NCBI GenBank assembly: GCA_021827865.1
Contig: JAKAUC010000018.1
Coordinates: 40,125-104,124 of the forward strand
Length of the DNA stretch: 64,000 nucleotides
Source: an archaeon
GTDB taxonomy: Archaea > Thermoproteota > Nitrososphaeria > Nitrososphaerales > Gagatemarchaeaceae
Direction of reading: 5' to 3'
The notes under the pieces were generated by a model. It worked only from the letters and a program-made list of their open reading frames with translations. It searched no databases and was not told where the DNA came from. The translations under genes were made by a program, and so were the position numbers. Positions 17,580 through 26,459 of this stretch are shown here, in pieces (the stretch's first letter is position 1; every line of letters starts with the position of its first letter).

Positions 17580-19058
17580 TTGGCTCAGAATCCCATAGTC
17601 CGTGACATCCTGAAGAGGTACCAGCAGGTGTGGTCCCTCGGCCATTCCATGGCTGTGCTCGGATGGGACACGGAGACGCACATGCCCGAGTCCGGGGCGA
17701 AGGCGAGGGGGATCGCTTCGGGCCAGCTCGCCATGCTGGTCCAGAAGGCGACCGTCGACCTGGAAGGGCTGGTGAGGAAGGCGGAGAAGGCGAGAGACCT
17801 AGACGACATGGAGAAGGGGGTCGTCAGGGTGCTGAGGAGGAGCCTGGACTACTACCTGAAGGTCCCGCCGGAATTGGTGAACCAGCTCCAGAGGGAGACC
17901 ACGGAGGCGACCGTCGTGTGGAGGACGGCCCGCGAGCGGTCAGACTTCAAGTTGTTCAGACCCCACCTGGAGAAGATCGTCGAGCTCGAGAGGAAGGTGG
18001 CCGACAAGCTGGGCTACGCGAAGCACCCGTACAACGCGCTACTCGACCTCTACGAAGAGGGATTCACGGTGAAGGACGCCGACAAGGTCTACGCGGTGCT
18101 GATACCGGAGAGCAAGAGGCTCCTCAAGAGAGTCGCGGCCGACGGAGTGTACCCCTCGAAGCACCCGCTGGAATCGGTCACCTACGACACAGGGGCGATG
18201 CAGAAGGTGAACGAAGAGATCCTCGGGCTGCTGAAGATGCCCATGACGAGGTTCCGCATGGACGTGTCTACCCACCCGTTCACCACTCAGATCGCGCCCG
18301 ACGACGTGAGAATCACGACCAGATACGAGGGGAAGGACTTCAAAGCGTCGCTCTATTCGACGGTCCATGAGAGCGGCCACGCGATCTACGGGCTGGGGCT
18401 CGGGCCGAAGCTTGCCTACACCCCCGTGGGCGATGGGGCGTCCTATGGGGTGCACGAGTCTCAGTCTAGGTTTTGGGAGAACGTCGTGGGGAGGAGCAGG
18501 GATTTCGTCAAGCTTGTCCGCCCGATACTCAAGCAGAACCTCCCGTTCGTAGAGAAGTACGACGCGGAGGAGCTCTACCTCTACTTCAACACTGTCAGGA
18601 AGAGCCTCATCAGGGTGGACGCGGACGAGCTGACCTACAACTTCCACACCGCCGTGAGGTACGAGGTAGAGAAGAAGATCATCGGGGGCGAAGTGAAGGT
18701 CGCAGAGGTTCCAGAGGTCTGGAACGACACATTCGAGAGCTACCTGGGAATCCGGCCAGGAGGCGACGCCGAAGGCGCACTCCAGGACGTGCACTGGAGC
18801 GGAGGGTCCTTCGGCTACTTCGCCACGTACACCCTCGGGAACATCGTGGCGGCGATGATATGGCACAAGATGGGGAAGGGAGCGCTCGTGCAGGAGGCCT
18901 TGAGCGGGGGTGACGTCGACGAACTCAAGGAGTGGCTCGGGTCCAAGATCCACAGGTTCGGGGCCATCTATCCCCCAAAGGAGCTGCAGGAGAGGGTGTT
19001 CGGGGAGGCCTACAACGCCGAAAGGCTCCTGACCTATCTGAGCGAGAAGTTCGCGTAG
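17580..19058 (+). CDS. M32 family carboxypeptidase
   Basis: HESGHAIYGLGLG zinc motif; overall M32 pattern (DVRITTRYEGKDFKASLYSTVHESGHA, HESQSRFWENVVGRS). Confidence 0.95.
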   Translation: MAQNPIVRDILKRYQQVWSLGHSMAVLGWDTETHMPESGAKARGIASGQLAMLVQKATVDLEGLVRKAEKARDLDDMEKGVVRVLRRSLDYYLKVPPELVNQLQRETTEATVVWRTARERSDFKLFRPHLEKIVELERKVADKLGYAKHPYNALLDLYEEGFTVKDADKVYAVLIPESKRLLKRVAADGVYPSKHPLESVTYDTGAMQKVNEEILGLLKMPMTRFRMDVSTHPFTTQIAPDDVRITTRYEGKDFKASLYSTVHESGHAIYGLGLGPKLAYTPVGDGASYGVHESQSRFWENVVGRSRDFVKLVRPILKQNLPFVEKYDAEELYLYFNTVRKSLIRVDADELTYNFHTAVRYEVEKKIIGGEVKVAEVPEVWNDTFESYLGIRPGGDAEGALQDVHWSGGSFGYFATYTLGNIVAAMIWHKMGKGALVQEALSGGDVDELKEWLGSKIHRFGAIYPPKELQERVFGEAYNAERLLTYLSEKFA

Positions 19059-19075
19059 TCCTCGAGGCCGCGAGG

Positions 19076-19228
19076 GTGGCGAGTAGGTTTGGCGAGCTGG
19101 ACACCTCGAAGGTGCTTCCGCGCGTCCTTGACGAGCACGACAGAGGGGTGGCCCGCATCTCCGAGGCGCTCAATCTGGAGTACTCCGTCAGGCCCATCCT
19201 CGAGGAGCTGAGGGAGTTCCTTGAGTGA
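19076..19228 (+). CDS. Small hypothetical ORF
   Basis: GTG start; VASRFGELDTSKVLPRVLDEHDRGVARISEALNLEYSVRPILEELREFLE; protein-like composition. Confidence 0.3.
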   Translation: MASRFGELDTSKVLPRVLDEHDRGVARISEALNLEYSVRPILEELREFLE

Positions 19229-19244
19229 CGTCTGTGTTGCAACG

Positions 19245-19262
19245 AGCCGGCAGCTGCCGGCT
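19245..19262. repeat. 18-bp perfect palindrome
   Basis: AGCCGGCAGCTGCCGGCT. Confidence 0.7.
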
Positions 19263-19310
19263 GTATGTCTAAATCCATCCGTCTCCAGTGTGTTGCCAAG
19301 TGACCGATGA

Positions 19311-19751
19311 GTGACGTTCGATGACGAAGTGAAGAAGATCAACGAGAAGAAGTTCGAAGAGATGCTGAAGCGGACGAAGCCCCAGGCGGGCATTGCCGCG
19401 AACGACGGGAAGCCCGTCGAGTTGACGGACGCCAACTTCCGCGAGGTGGTAGGGAAGCACCAGGTGGTCGTGGTCGACTTCTGGGCTCCATGGTGCGGCC
19501 CGTGCAGGGTAGTTTCCCCGGTGCTTGAGGAGCTCGCGACTGAGATGGCGGGCAAAGCCACCTTCGGGAAGCTCAACGTGGACGACAACCCCCTGACCTC
19601 CCAGCAGTTCGGCATCCAGGGAATCCCGACAATCATGGTCTTCAAGGACGGCGAGCCCGTGGACGGCCTGGTGGGTGCCGCGCCGAAGCAGACGATTGAG
19701 GCCAGGATCAGGCCCTACGTCTCGGAGACCAAGGGCTCGCCGTATCAGTGA
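19311..19751 (+). CDS. trxA: Thioredoxin
   Basis: VVVDFWAPWCGPCRVVSPVLEELA; N-terminal extension of about 40 residues. Confidence 0.95.
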   Translation: MTFDDEVKKINEKKFEEMLKRTKPQAGIAANDGKPVELTDANFREVVGKHQVVVVDFWAPWCGPCRVVSPVLEELATEMAGKATFGKLNVDDNPLTSQQFGIQGIPTIMVFKDGEPVDGLVGAAPKQTIEARIRPYVSETKGSPYQ

Positions 19752-19757
19752 GCCCCG

Positions 19758-20460
19758 CTAGTCTTCCTGGGACGTGACGTAGGCAAGCCTGGCGTACGGC
19801 CTGACCGCCTGCAGTATCTTCAGCTCCGCCTTCCTGAGGTGCTCCTCGTAGGTAGACCTCTTCATCCCCTGGTTGGCGGCGATTTCATCCATGGTCGCGC
19901 CCTTGGGCATGCCATAGTATCCCATCTGCAGGGCGGTGACGAACGCTTCGAGCTGCTTCTTCGTCAGCGCCCCCAGGAACTCGTCCACAGGGACGGTGAT
20001 GGCCCCCCTCGCCGACTCTCTCGGCACCACCGACTTGTTCTCGACCTCGACCTTGGACACCTTCGAAAGCGCCTCCAAGGCGCCGTCCAACGTCCCCTTG
20101 GTGAAGGCGAGCAGGCGACAGTGCTCGAACCCTCCGCGGTAGTTTACAGGCATGACCGGTATGCACTCCGCCCATTCAATCATGGCGACTGTGGAGTTGT
20201 CCGTAGCGCACTTGCATCCGACCACCGCCTCCATGTTCTTGGAAGAGTACCTGTTGAACCGGATCAGGTGGGCGCCCAACGACTTCAGCATGTCGCCGAG
20301 GGCCCGCTCCAGCTTCCCGGCGTCCTCCTCTTTGGAGACCTGGAACTCCAAGATGTCGACCTGGAGGTTGCACCACCTTTGGATTCCCACGGTCGGGAAG
20401 AGCTTGGAGAAGTTGCAGAAGGGGAGAGAGTGGTCGAGTCTCAGGGATACATCAAACATG
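19758..20460 (-). CDS. Bat-type HTH (HTH_10) transcriptional regulator
   Basis: LTKKQLEAFVTALQMGYYGMPKGATMDEIAANQGMKRSTYEEHLRKAELKIL; start chosen at MFDVSLRLDH. Confidence 0.85.
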
Positions 20461-20602
20461 CCGGCACTTTGGCGAGGCTCCGCTAAATGGTTTCCACCGC
20501 GGCGCAAGGCGGCGCGCGCCTAGGCCTGCATCAGCAGACTCCGTCTGGCGTCAGGGGCGGTCATCGGCGGGCGCTCCTCCAGAGGTAAGGGGCCCTCCGG
20601 CG

Positions 20603-21064
20603 CTAGCCGTACCTGGAGACCTGACTCCTCTCCGTGGGGAATAGGTTTTCGTATGAAGGCATGTCGCCGCGTAGCATCCCCCCGGCATCCGTCCGCTCGC
20701 CCTCCCACATGGCCTCTGGTGGGAAGGGCCGAGACTCGAGGCCGGCCAGTATCATCCTGAGCCAGGCGACTGACATCGCCTGCCCCTGGTACCAGCCACC
20801 CCTCTCAATGGCGGTCCCCACGATGGCCTTGTAGTGTTCCTTCATGCCTAAATCGTTGGTCTCGCGTGTCCCGGTCGGCTTTTGAGCTGCCAGCAAGACT
20901 GCCGCTCCGCCTAGGAGCTCGGAGTCGCCTCTGAATTCCGGCTCGAATTCGTGCTCTATGCTCCAGGGGTCCTCGACCTGCCTGGAGAGCCTCCGCCTAA
21001 GTTCTCCAATCATCACCCATGGTGTCCCTGGGCTGGTTTTTGAAACGGCGGCTTTGAATGGCAT
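20603..21064 (-). CDS. Conserved hypothetical protein
   Basis: Intact ORF, protein-like. Confidence 0.55.
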   Translation of the reverse strand: MPFKAAVSKTSPGTPWVMIGELRRRLSRQVEDPWSIEHEFEPEFRGDSELLGGAAVLLAAQKPTGTRETNDLGMKEHYKAIVGTAIERGGWYQGQAMSVAWLRMILAGLESRPFPPEAMWEGERTDAGGMLRGDMPSYENLFPTERSQVSRYG

Positions 21065-21072
21065 GGCGGTCG

Positions 21073-21093
21073 CTGTTCAACCCCCTTGAACAG
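21073..21093. promoter_or_regulatory. Perfect 8-bp inverted repeat (hairpin or operator)
   Basis: CTGTTCAA-CCCCC-TTGAACAG between two minus-strand genes. Confidence 0.5.
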
Positions 21094-21141
21094 GCCTGAT
21101 TCAAAGGCGGGGCCCGGCTGCAGCCCCCTCGGAGGGCTTTG

Positions 21142-22107
21142 CTAGACCAGCGCCCGCCGGAGGGCGTCCTGGGAGACATTCCCCCCAGAGACCACGAGGA
21201 CGACCCTGTCCCCGAAGTCCCCCTTCCGGGACAGTAGCGGGGCGAGGGGGGCTGCCCCCGAAGGCTCGGCGAATATCCTCGCCGCCTTCGCCATCGCGCT
21301 GGTGGCGCCCATGATCTCCTCCTCCGAGACCGTCAGGGCGCCGTCGACGTATTTCGAGCAGGCTAGGTACGTGAGTTCCCCCAGGGCAGACGGGACGAGC
21401 CCGTCAGCGACTGAGCCTGCCGGCCTGACCCGCACCACCTTCTTGGCGGCGAGAGCGGCCGCGAGCTTCGGGGCCACAGCCGGCTCGACTCCGATCACCT
21501 TAGCAGCAACCCCCATCTCCTTCAAAGCGATGGAGACCCCCGATATCAGCCCCCCTCCGCCCACCGGAACGAGGACGGTGTCGAAATCCGCGATCTGCTC
21601 CGCGATCTCGAGGCCGCAGGTCCCCTGGCCCGCAATAACGTCGTGGTCGTCGAAGGGGTGCACGAAGGCTGAATCGTTGGCGCGCGCGATTTCTCTCGCC
21701 TTAGCCTCCCGCTCGTCGCTGAACCGGCCTGCCCTGACCACCTCGGCCCCACAGTCCTCGATCGCCTCGACCTTCTCCCGCACGGCGGTCTCGGGGACGA
21801 CGACAGTGCACTTCTTGCGCAGCAGCTGAGAGCTGTAGGCCACCGCTATCCCGTGGTTCCCAGAAGAAGCCGCGACCACGCCCTTCTCTTCCACCCTGGA
21901 CACCTTGTTGTAGGCGCCCCTGATTTTGAAGACTTTGACGGGCTGGAAGCATTCCAGCTTGAGGAAGACCTGCCGGCCGGTCAGTCTGGACAGAGGCCTG
22001 GATTCGACCAGCGGCGTCCGGCACGCGACCCCGGCTATCTGTCTGGACGCGTCTTCAATCTCCTTGACGCCCGGCAGACCGCCTTGGCGCATTCCCCTAG
22101 GCGTCAC
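21142..22107 (-). CDS. Threonine/serine dehydratase, PLP fold type II
   Basis: KLECFQPVKVFKIRGAYNKV, AASSGNHGIAVAYSSQ, VPVGGGGLISG. Confidence 0.93.
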   Translation of the reverse strand: MTPRGMRQGGLPGVKEIEDASRQIAGVACRTPLVESRPLSRLTGRQVFLKLECFQPVKVFKIRGAYNKVSRVEEKGVVAASSGNHGIAVAYSSQLLRKKCTVVVPETAVREKVEAIEDCGAEVVRAGRFSDEREAKAREIARANDSAFVHPFDDHDVIAGQGTCGLEIAEQIADFDTVLVPVGGGGLISGVSIALKEMGVAAKVIGVEPAVAPKLAAALAAKKVVRVRPAGSVADGLVPSALGELTYLACSKYVDGALTVSEEEIMGATSAMAKAARIFAEPSGAAPLAPLLSRKGDFGDRVVLVVSGGNVSQDALRRALV

Positions 22108-22190
22108 CCCGCCGTCCGTCGACCGAAGTCGGCCAAGTAGTAGGGCATCGTCTGACCCGGGCGCCCGGGGCTTTCGATAAGGGTTTCAGG

Positions 22191-22439
22191 TCACTTCTCG
22201 ACTTCTGCCTCGGAATAGCCGAGGACCTGGGTCGAGTTGGAGTCTATCTTGACCTGGACCATGTGGGGCTTGATCAGCAGGACCCCAGAAGAGAGCTTGA
22301 CGTTGGCCCTCACCGTCCAGACGTCGCTGTCCTTCAGCACCTCGACGAACTTCACCCTTCCGAGCCTCTTGCCATACTTCTTCTGCAGCCATGCCTTGGC
22401 CGCCAACTCGGCGTCGTCGGTGCTTGCCAGCAGAGACAC
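22191..22439 (-). CDS. Conserved hypothetical protein
   Basis: 82 aa intact ORF: AKAWLQKKYGKRLGRVKFVEVLKDSDVWTVRANVKLSSGVL. Confidence 0.6.
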   Translation of the reverse strand: MSLLASTDDAELAAKAWLQKKYGKRLGRVKFVEVLKDSDVWTVRANVKLSSGVLLIKPHMVQVKIDSNSTQVLGYSEAEVEK

Positions 22440-22645
22440 GCCCCGTGGTGCGGCCCTCTGGCCTATAGGGTCGGGTGCGTGATTGATTTGAACAAACGGT
22501 TAGGAAAACTGAACTACGCCCGGCGCGGCTCCACGACTGGCTGCAGGCAATGACGGGGTGACTTTGGCCCGAGCTCGGGCTTGTCGTTGTGGTGGGACGC
22601 TCGGTCGACGGCGAAGAACAGCTAGGAAAATACGGGAGGGCCAGT

Positions 22646-22825
22646 TCAGCTCCTTATCGCTGAACTGACCTTGTTGGCCACTTCTTGGGGGACAGTTTGC
22701 ATGTTGTGCGCGGTCTTGGCGTGCACGACGGCCAGTTGCATCGCCTCGTCCCTGGACGAGGCGCCCTTCACTTCGAACCCGCACTGCATGCCGATGTCCT
22801 TGCACTTGAACGCGTATGTCGTCAA
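22646..22825 (-). CDS. DUF1059-like small protein
   Basis: TTG start, missed by ORF track: LTTYAFKCKDIGMQCGFEVKGASSRDEAMQLAVVHAKTAHNMQTVPQEVANKVSSAIRS. Confidence 0.8.
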   Translation of the reverse strand: MTTYAFKCKDIGMQCGFEVKGASSRDEAMQLAVVHAKTAHNMQTVPQEVANKVSSAIRS

Positions 22826-22868
22826 GTCTTCTTCTTTCCCTATCCACTCCCGACTCTGTAAAAGGGTT

Positions 22869-22888
22869 CAGCCGGCAGGCGCCGGCTG
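22869..22888. repeat. GC-rich hairpin CAGCCGGC-aggc-GCCGGCTG
   Basis: Perfect 8-bp stem, 4-nt loop; resembles palindrome at 19245. Confidence 0.6.
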
Positions 22889-23101
22889 CTCCAATGCAGG
22901 CACGGGGTTTCAGCGGCGCAGGAACAGGGCGTATCCCGATGTCCGTGTTGTCTCACGGTCGCGTTCTGACTCTCTCTTCCTCTCCTCGTCGTCTTCTGGC
23001 ATGGGCGCGAGGTGGGTTCGCGATTCTAAATACCCAGGGCACGTTCAGTAATCACTTTAGGTGAGTCGCCAATATATCAGCGCCGTGGCGGCGAAGGCCC
23101 A

Positions 23102-24316
23102 ATGAGCGATTTTGAACAGAGGGTTGAACGCGGGAAGACGGCGACCATCTCAGAGGTAGAAGGCGACCTGCTCCTTGATGGCTCCACTGTGATTCCGTCA
23201 GGGAGGGAGGTGGTGGTGCGTGGGACCCTTGTGGTCAGGAGCCGGTCCGCGGTCAAGGGGAACTTGAGGGCGGAAGAGGTGAGGGGCGAGGGAGACCTCC
23301 TTGTGGAGGGTAATCTGGAAGCCAGTGACATCAGGCTTGAAGACGGCGCGAGCCTTGAGGTGAAGGGCGACCTGAAGGCGGACGATGTTGACGTGCCGAA
23401 CTCGGTCAGGGTGGGTGGGAGGACGGACGTAGACGACCTGCGGGTTGGCGGCACAGCGGTCCTGACCGGCGACGCCAAGGTGGATGACGTGAAGGTCGGC
23501 GGAACCTTGGAGGCGAAGGCGAGGCTGGAATCGGACGACGTCAGGGTCGGCGGCGCGCTCCAGGTCAGGACGTTGGTCTGCGAAGACGTCAAGGTGGGCG
23601 GTAGCCTGCGTGCTGAGACAGTCGAAGCTGAAGATGTGGACGTCGGAGGGACGGTCGAGGTCTCCGGCGAAGTGAAGATCGAAGACCTCACGGTGGGAGG
23701 CACCGCGGTGGTAGGCGGCGGAGGAGTGGAGGACGTAAGGGTCGGAGGAGAACTCAGGTCCGCGGGGGAGCTAGCCTTCGAAGAGATCCACGTCGGCGGG
23801 AGGCTCGCCATCGACTCTGGGAAAGGAGAGAAGATTTCCGTTGGCGGAATCATGGAGGTAGCCAGGGACCTGGCGCTCGGAGACGAGCTTTCTGTGGGAG
23901 GCAGGGCGAAGATTGGCGGGACAGTGGAAGCAGATTCCATTGGCGTAGGGGGGGAGCTCGAGGCGTCGAAGGCCTTGGCTGTAGGAAAGCTGGAGGTGGG
24001 CGGCGGTCTCTCCACCTCGGAGGGGTCGAGGGCCGGAGAGATCGACGTAGCGAGGAGGGCGCGAGTGAGAGGGCCGATCGTAGGAAAGACCGTCAGGATA
24101 GGAGAGAAAGCCGAGGCGGAAGACGTCTACGCGGACAGTCTCTGGGCCGAGGCCGGCTGCTCGCTCAGGAACGTCTACGTCAAGAACGCCGAGGTGGGCA
24201 GGGAGTGCAGGATATCAGGAGCGTTGCAGTACGTCGAAGACATCCGTCTGGGCAGGGATGTCAGCCTCGCCAGCCAGCCCGAGAGGGTCTCCACCCTCCC
24301 GTCCCCTCCGGTATGA
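23102..24316 (+). CDS. Bactofilin-like / polymer-forming beta-solenoid repeat protein
   Basis: Thirteen-odd xVGG turns with about 17-residue spacing across the ORF. Confidence 0.8.
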   Translation: MSDFEQRVERGKTATISEVEGDLLLDGSTVIPSGREVVVRGTLVVRSRSAVKGNLRAEEVRGEGDLLVEGNLEASDIRLEDGASLEVKGDLKADDVDVPNSVRVGGRTDVDDLRVGGTAVLTGDAKVDDVKVGGTLEAKARLESDDVRVGGALQVRTLVCEDVKVGGSLRAETVEAEDVDVGGTVEVSGEVKIEDLTVGGTAVVGGGGVEDVRVGGELRSAGELAFEEIHVGGRLAIDSGKGEKISVGGIMEVARDLALGDELSVGGRAKIGGTVEADSIGVGGELEASKALAVGKLEVGGGLSTSEGSRAGEIDVARRARVRGPIVGKTVRIGEKAEAEDVYADSLWAEAGCSLRNVYVKNAEVGRECRISGALQYVEDIRLGRDVSLASQPERVSTLPSPPV

Positions 24317-24597
24317 AGAAGGTCAAGAGGTCCAAGCTAGACATCTACAGCTCGCTGCTTCGGGCCATAGACTCCTACGGCGGGTCGGGGCGGATCACCC
24401 ACCTCTCCTACGCGTCCAACACGCCCCTGGATAGGACGAAGAGGTATCTGCAGTTCCTGGCGGACAAGGGGCTCCTCCGGGCGGAGGAGGGCGACGACGG
24501 GACAGACTACACGATGACCCCCAGAGGATACGAATTCCTGAGAGCGTATTCCGTCGTGGGAACCCTGATAGAGCGAGGGTCAGAGCGACCGGGCTGA
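24313..24597 (+). CDS. Archaeal winged-helix protein
   Basis: SKLDIYSSLLRAIDSYGGSGRITHLSYASNTPLDRTKRYLQFLADKGLLRAEE; ATGA overlap with upstream gene. Confidence 0.85.
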   Translation: MKKVKRSKLDIYSSLLRAIDSYGGSGRITHLSYASNTPLDRTKRYLQFLADKGLLRAEEGDDGTDYTMTPRGYEFLRAYSVVGTLIERGSERPG

Positions 24598-24692
24598 GGG
24601 GCCAGCTGACGCCGAAAGGAAGCCATGGGCCGGGCGCCCCAGGCTCCCGTGAAGGCTTAGGAGCCGCGGCGTCGCGGCATGGGAGCGCAGCT

Positions 24693-25547
24693 TTGGATTC
24701 CGGATCGATGGTCGGGAAGGTGTGCATGGTGACCGGAGCGAGCTCGGGCATCGGCAGGGCCACAGCAGGGAAGCTTGCCCGACTCGGCGCAACGGTGATC
24801 CTCGTCTGCAGGGACAGGGCAAGGGGCGAGAGGGCGATGGACTTCATCAGGCGGGAGAGCGGGACCAGGTCCGCGGAGCTCCTTCTTGCCGATTTCAGCT
24901 CCCTCCAATCGGTCAGGGAACTCGCTCGGACGTATCTGGGGAGCCACGACTCCCTGCATGTGCTCGTCAACAACGCGGGGATAGCCAAGCTGACCCGGTC
25001 GGTGACCCCCGACGGGTTCGAGACCACCCTCCAGGTCGACTACCTGTCGCAGTTCCTGCTGACCAACCTCCTCTTGGACGTGCTGAAGAAGAGCGCCCCC
25101 TCGCGCATCGTGTTCGTATCTTCCGTTTCGCACTATGGCGGGCGCATCGACCTGGGCGACATTCAGATGGAGAAGGGGTACAGTGTGATGAAGGCGTACT
25201 CGCGGGCGAAGCTGGCCCAGGTACTCTTCACCTACGAGCTCGCCGAGAGGCTCAATGGGACAGGGGTCACGGCGAACTGCCTCCACCCAGGCGCCGTGGC
25301 CACGAACATCTGGGGAAGGCCCCTCGGGCGTCTGTCCTTCGTGATGAAGGTCGCGAGGCTCTTCCTCATCAGCCCCGAAGAGGGGGCAGGGTCGCCCGTG
25401 TTCCTCGCTTCCTCCCCCGAGCTCGAAGGAGTGACCGGCAAATACTTCGACCGTAAGCGCGAGAGGAGATCGGCCGCGGCGTCCTACGACAAGACCCTCG
25501 CGCGAGACCTCTGGGACTTCAGCGCAGCCTCGGTCGGCCTGGCCTAG
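24693..25547 (+). CDS. Short-chain dehydrogenase/reductase (retinol dehydrogenase-like)
   Basis: VTGASSGIGRATAGKLARLGATVILVCRD, LVNNAGIA, YSRAKLAQVLFTYEL. Confidence 0.92.
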   Translation: MDSGSMVGKVCMVTGASSGIGRATAGKLARLGATVILVCRDRARGERAMDFIRRESGTRSAELLLADFSSLQSVRELARTYLGSHDSLHVLVNNAGIAKLTRSVTPDGFETTLQVDYLSQFLLTNLLLDVLKKSAPSRIVFVSSVSHYGGRIDLGDIQMEKGYSVMKAYSRAKLAQVLFTYELAERLNGTGVTANCLHPGAVATNIWGRPLGRLSFVMKVARLFLISPEEGAGSPVFLASSPELEGVTGKYFDRKRERRSAAASYDKTLARDLWDFSAASVGLA

Positions 25548-25804
25548 CCGACGACGCCTGCCCGTGAGGCCGCCGCTCCAGGGACCTGATCCCAGTCGTC
25601 AGAGTGGTCACAGGGCTCCACCCCCGACGCCGCCTCGAACATCGCCCTCAATCGCCTGCAGTCGGCGAGCCCCGGGACGCCAAAGCGCGCCCATCCACGT
25701 CGGCGTCGTACAGTCGATGATGAGGCGCCAGAGGTCCGCCATCGCCCGGCAGCTGGCGGCGGGGTGGACGCACCATAATAAGCACCAGGCCGCAGCTAAG
25801 AAAC

Positions 25805-26434
25805 ATGGCCGGAGCGAAGCCGCTGGGAGAGGAGCTCGCCCGCACCATCAGGAGGATGTACGAGCGGGGGCTGGTCTCCGGCGTAGGCGGGAATGCCAGC
25901 GCGCTCCTCGATGCGAAGGACCAGATTCTGATCACCCCGGCAGGCTACTTCAAGGGTGGGGTGGCCCGTGGCGACCTCGTCAGGGTGAGACTCGGGGGGA
26001 AGGTCGTCGGCAGGGGGAGACCGTCGAGCGAGCTCCCCACCCACCTCGCCGCCTACAGGGCCAGGGAAGACGTGAACGCCGTCGTGCATGGCCACCCGCC
26101 CAACGCCGTCGGGCTCATCAGCGCGGGGATGAAGGTACCCGTCATGACCCCTGAGCACGCGGTCATGATCAGGCAAATGGAAGTGGTGGATTACGCTGTG
26201 CCTGGGGAGGATTGTGCGAGGGCGATTGCGACCCAGCTGAAGAGGTGCGACGTGGTCGGGATAAAGAATCATGGGTTCTTCTCGATGGGGAGGGACCTGC
26301 ATGAGGCCGCGTCCAGGCTGGAGGTGCTCGAGGAGAGCGCCAAGATCTATCTGGCCGGCCGGTTGGTGGGGGGCGCGCCTGGATTGGGCGACGACGGGGT
26401 GAAAAAGACCAGAGAGGCGTACGGCCGCGAGTAA
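25805..26434 (+). CDS. Class II aldolase/adducin family protein
   Basis: GLVSGVGGNASALLDAKDQILITPAGYFKG...VNAVVHGHPPNAVGL...GIKNHGFFSMGRDLHEA. Confidence 0.9.
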   Translation: MAGAKPLGEELARTIRRMYERGLVSGVGGNASALLDAKDQILITPAGYFKGGVARGDLVRVRLGGKVVGRGRPSSELPTHLAAYRAREDVNAVVHGHPPNAVGLISAGMKVPVMTPEHAVMIRQMEVVDYAVPGEDCARAIATQLKRCDVVGIKNHGFFSMGRDLHEAASRLEVLEESAKIYLAGRLVGGAPGLGDDGVKKTREAYGRE

Positions 26435-26459
26435 CCATTCGGCGGACTCGCCTGTCGGC

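Noticed and set aside
18039-18953. 304-aa antisense ORF over the M32 carboxypeptidase
   Set aside because: The sense ORF is a clear M32 peptidase; antisense frame has no recognisable motifs.
23077-24015. 312-aa open frame antisense to the beta-solenoid gene
   Set aside because: Low-complexity Ser/Pro/Thr composition mirrors the VGG repeats on the other strand; artefact of codon bias in GC-rich DNA.
25548-25690. Possible small minus-strand CDS remnant (GLADCRRLRAMFEAASGVEPCDHSDDWDQVPGAAASRAGVVG)
   Set aside because: Protein-like but too short and without a clear start or family; not enough support.
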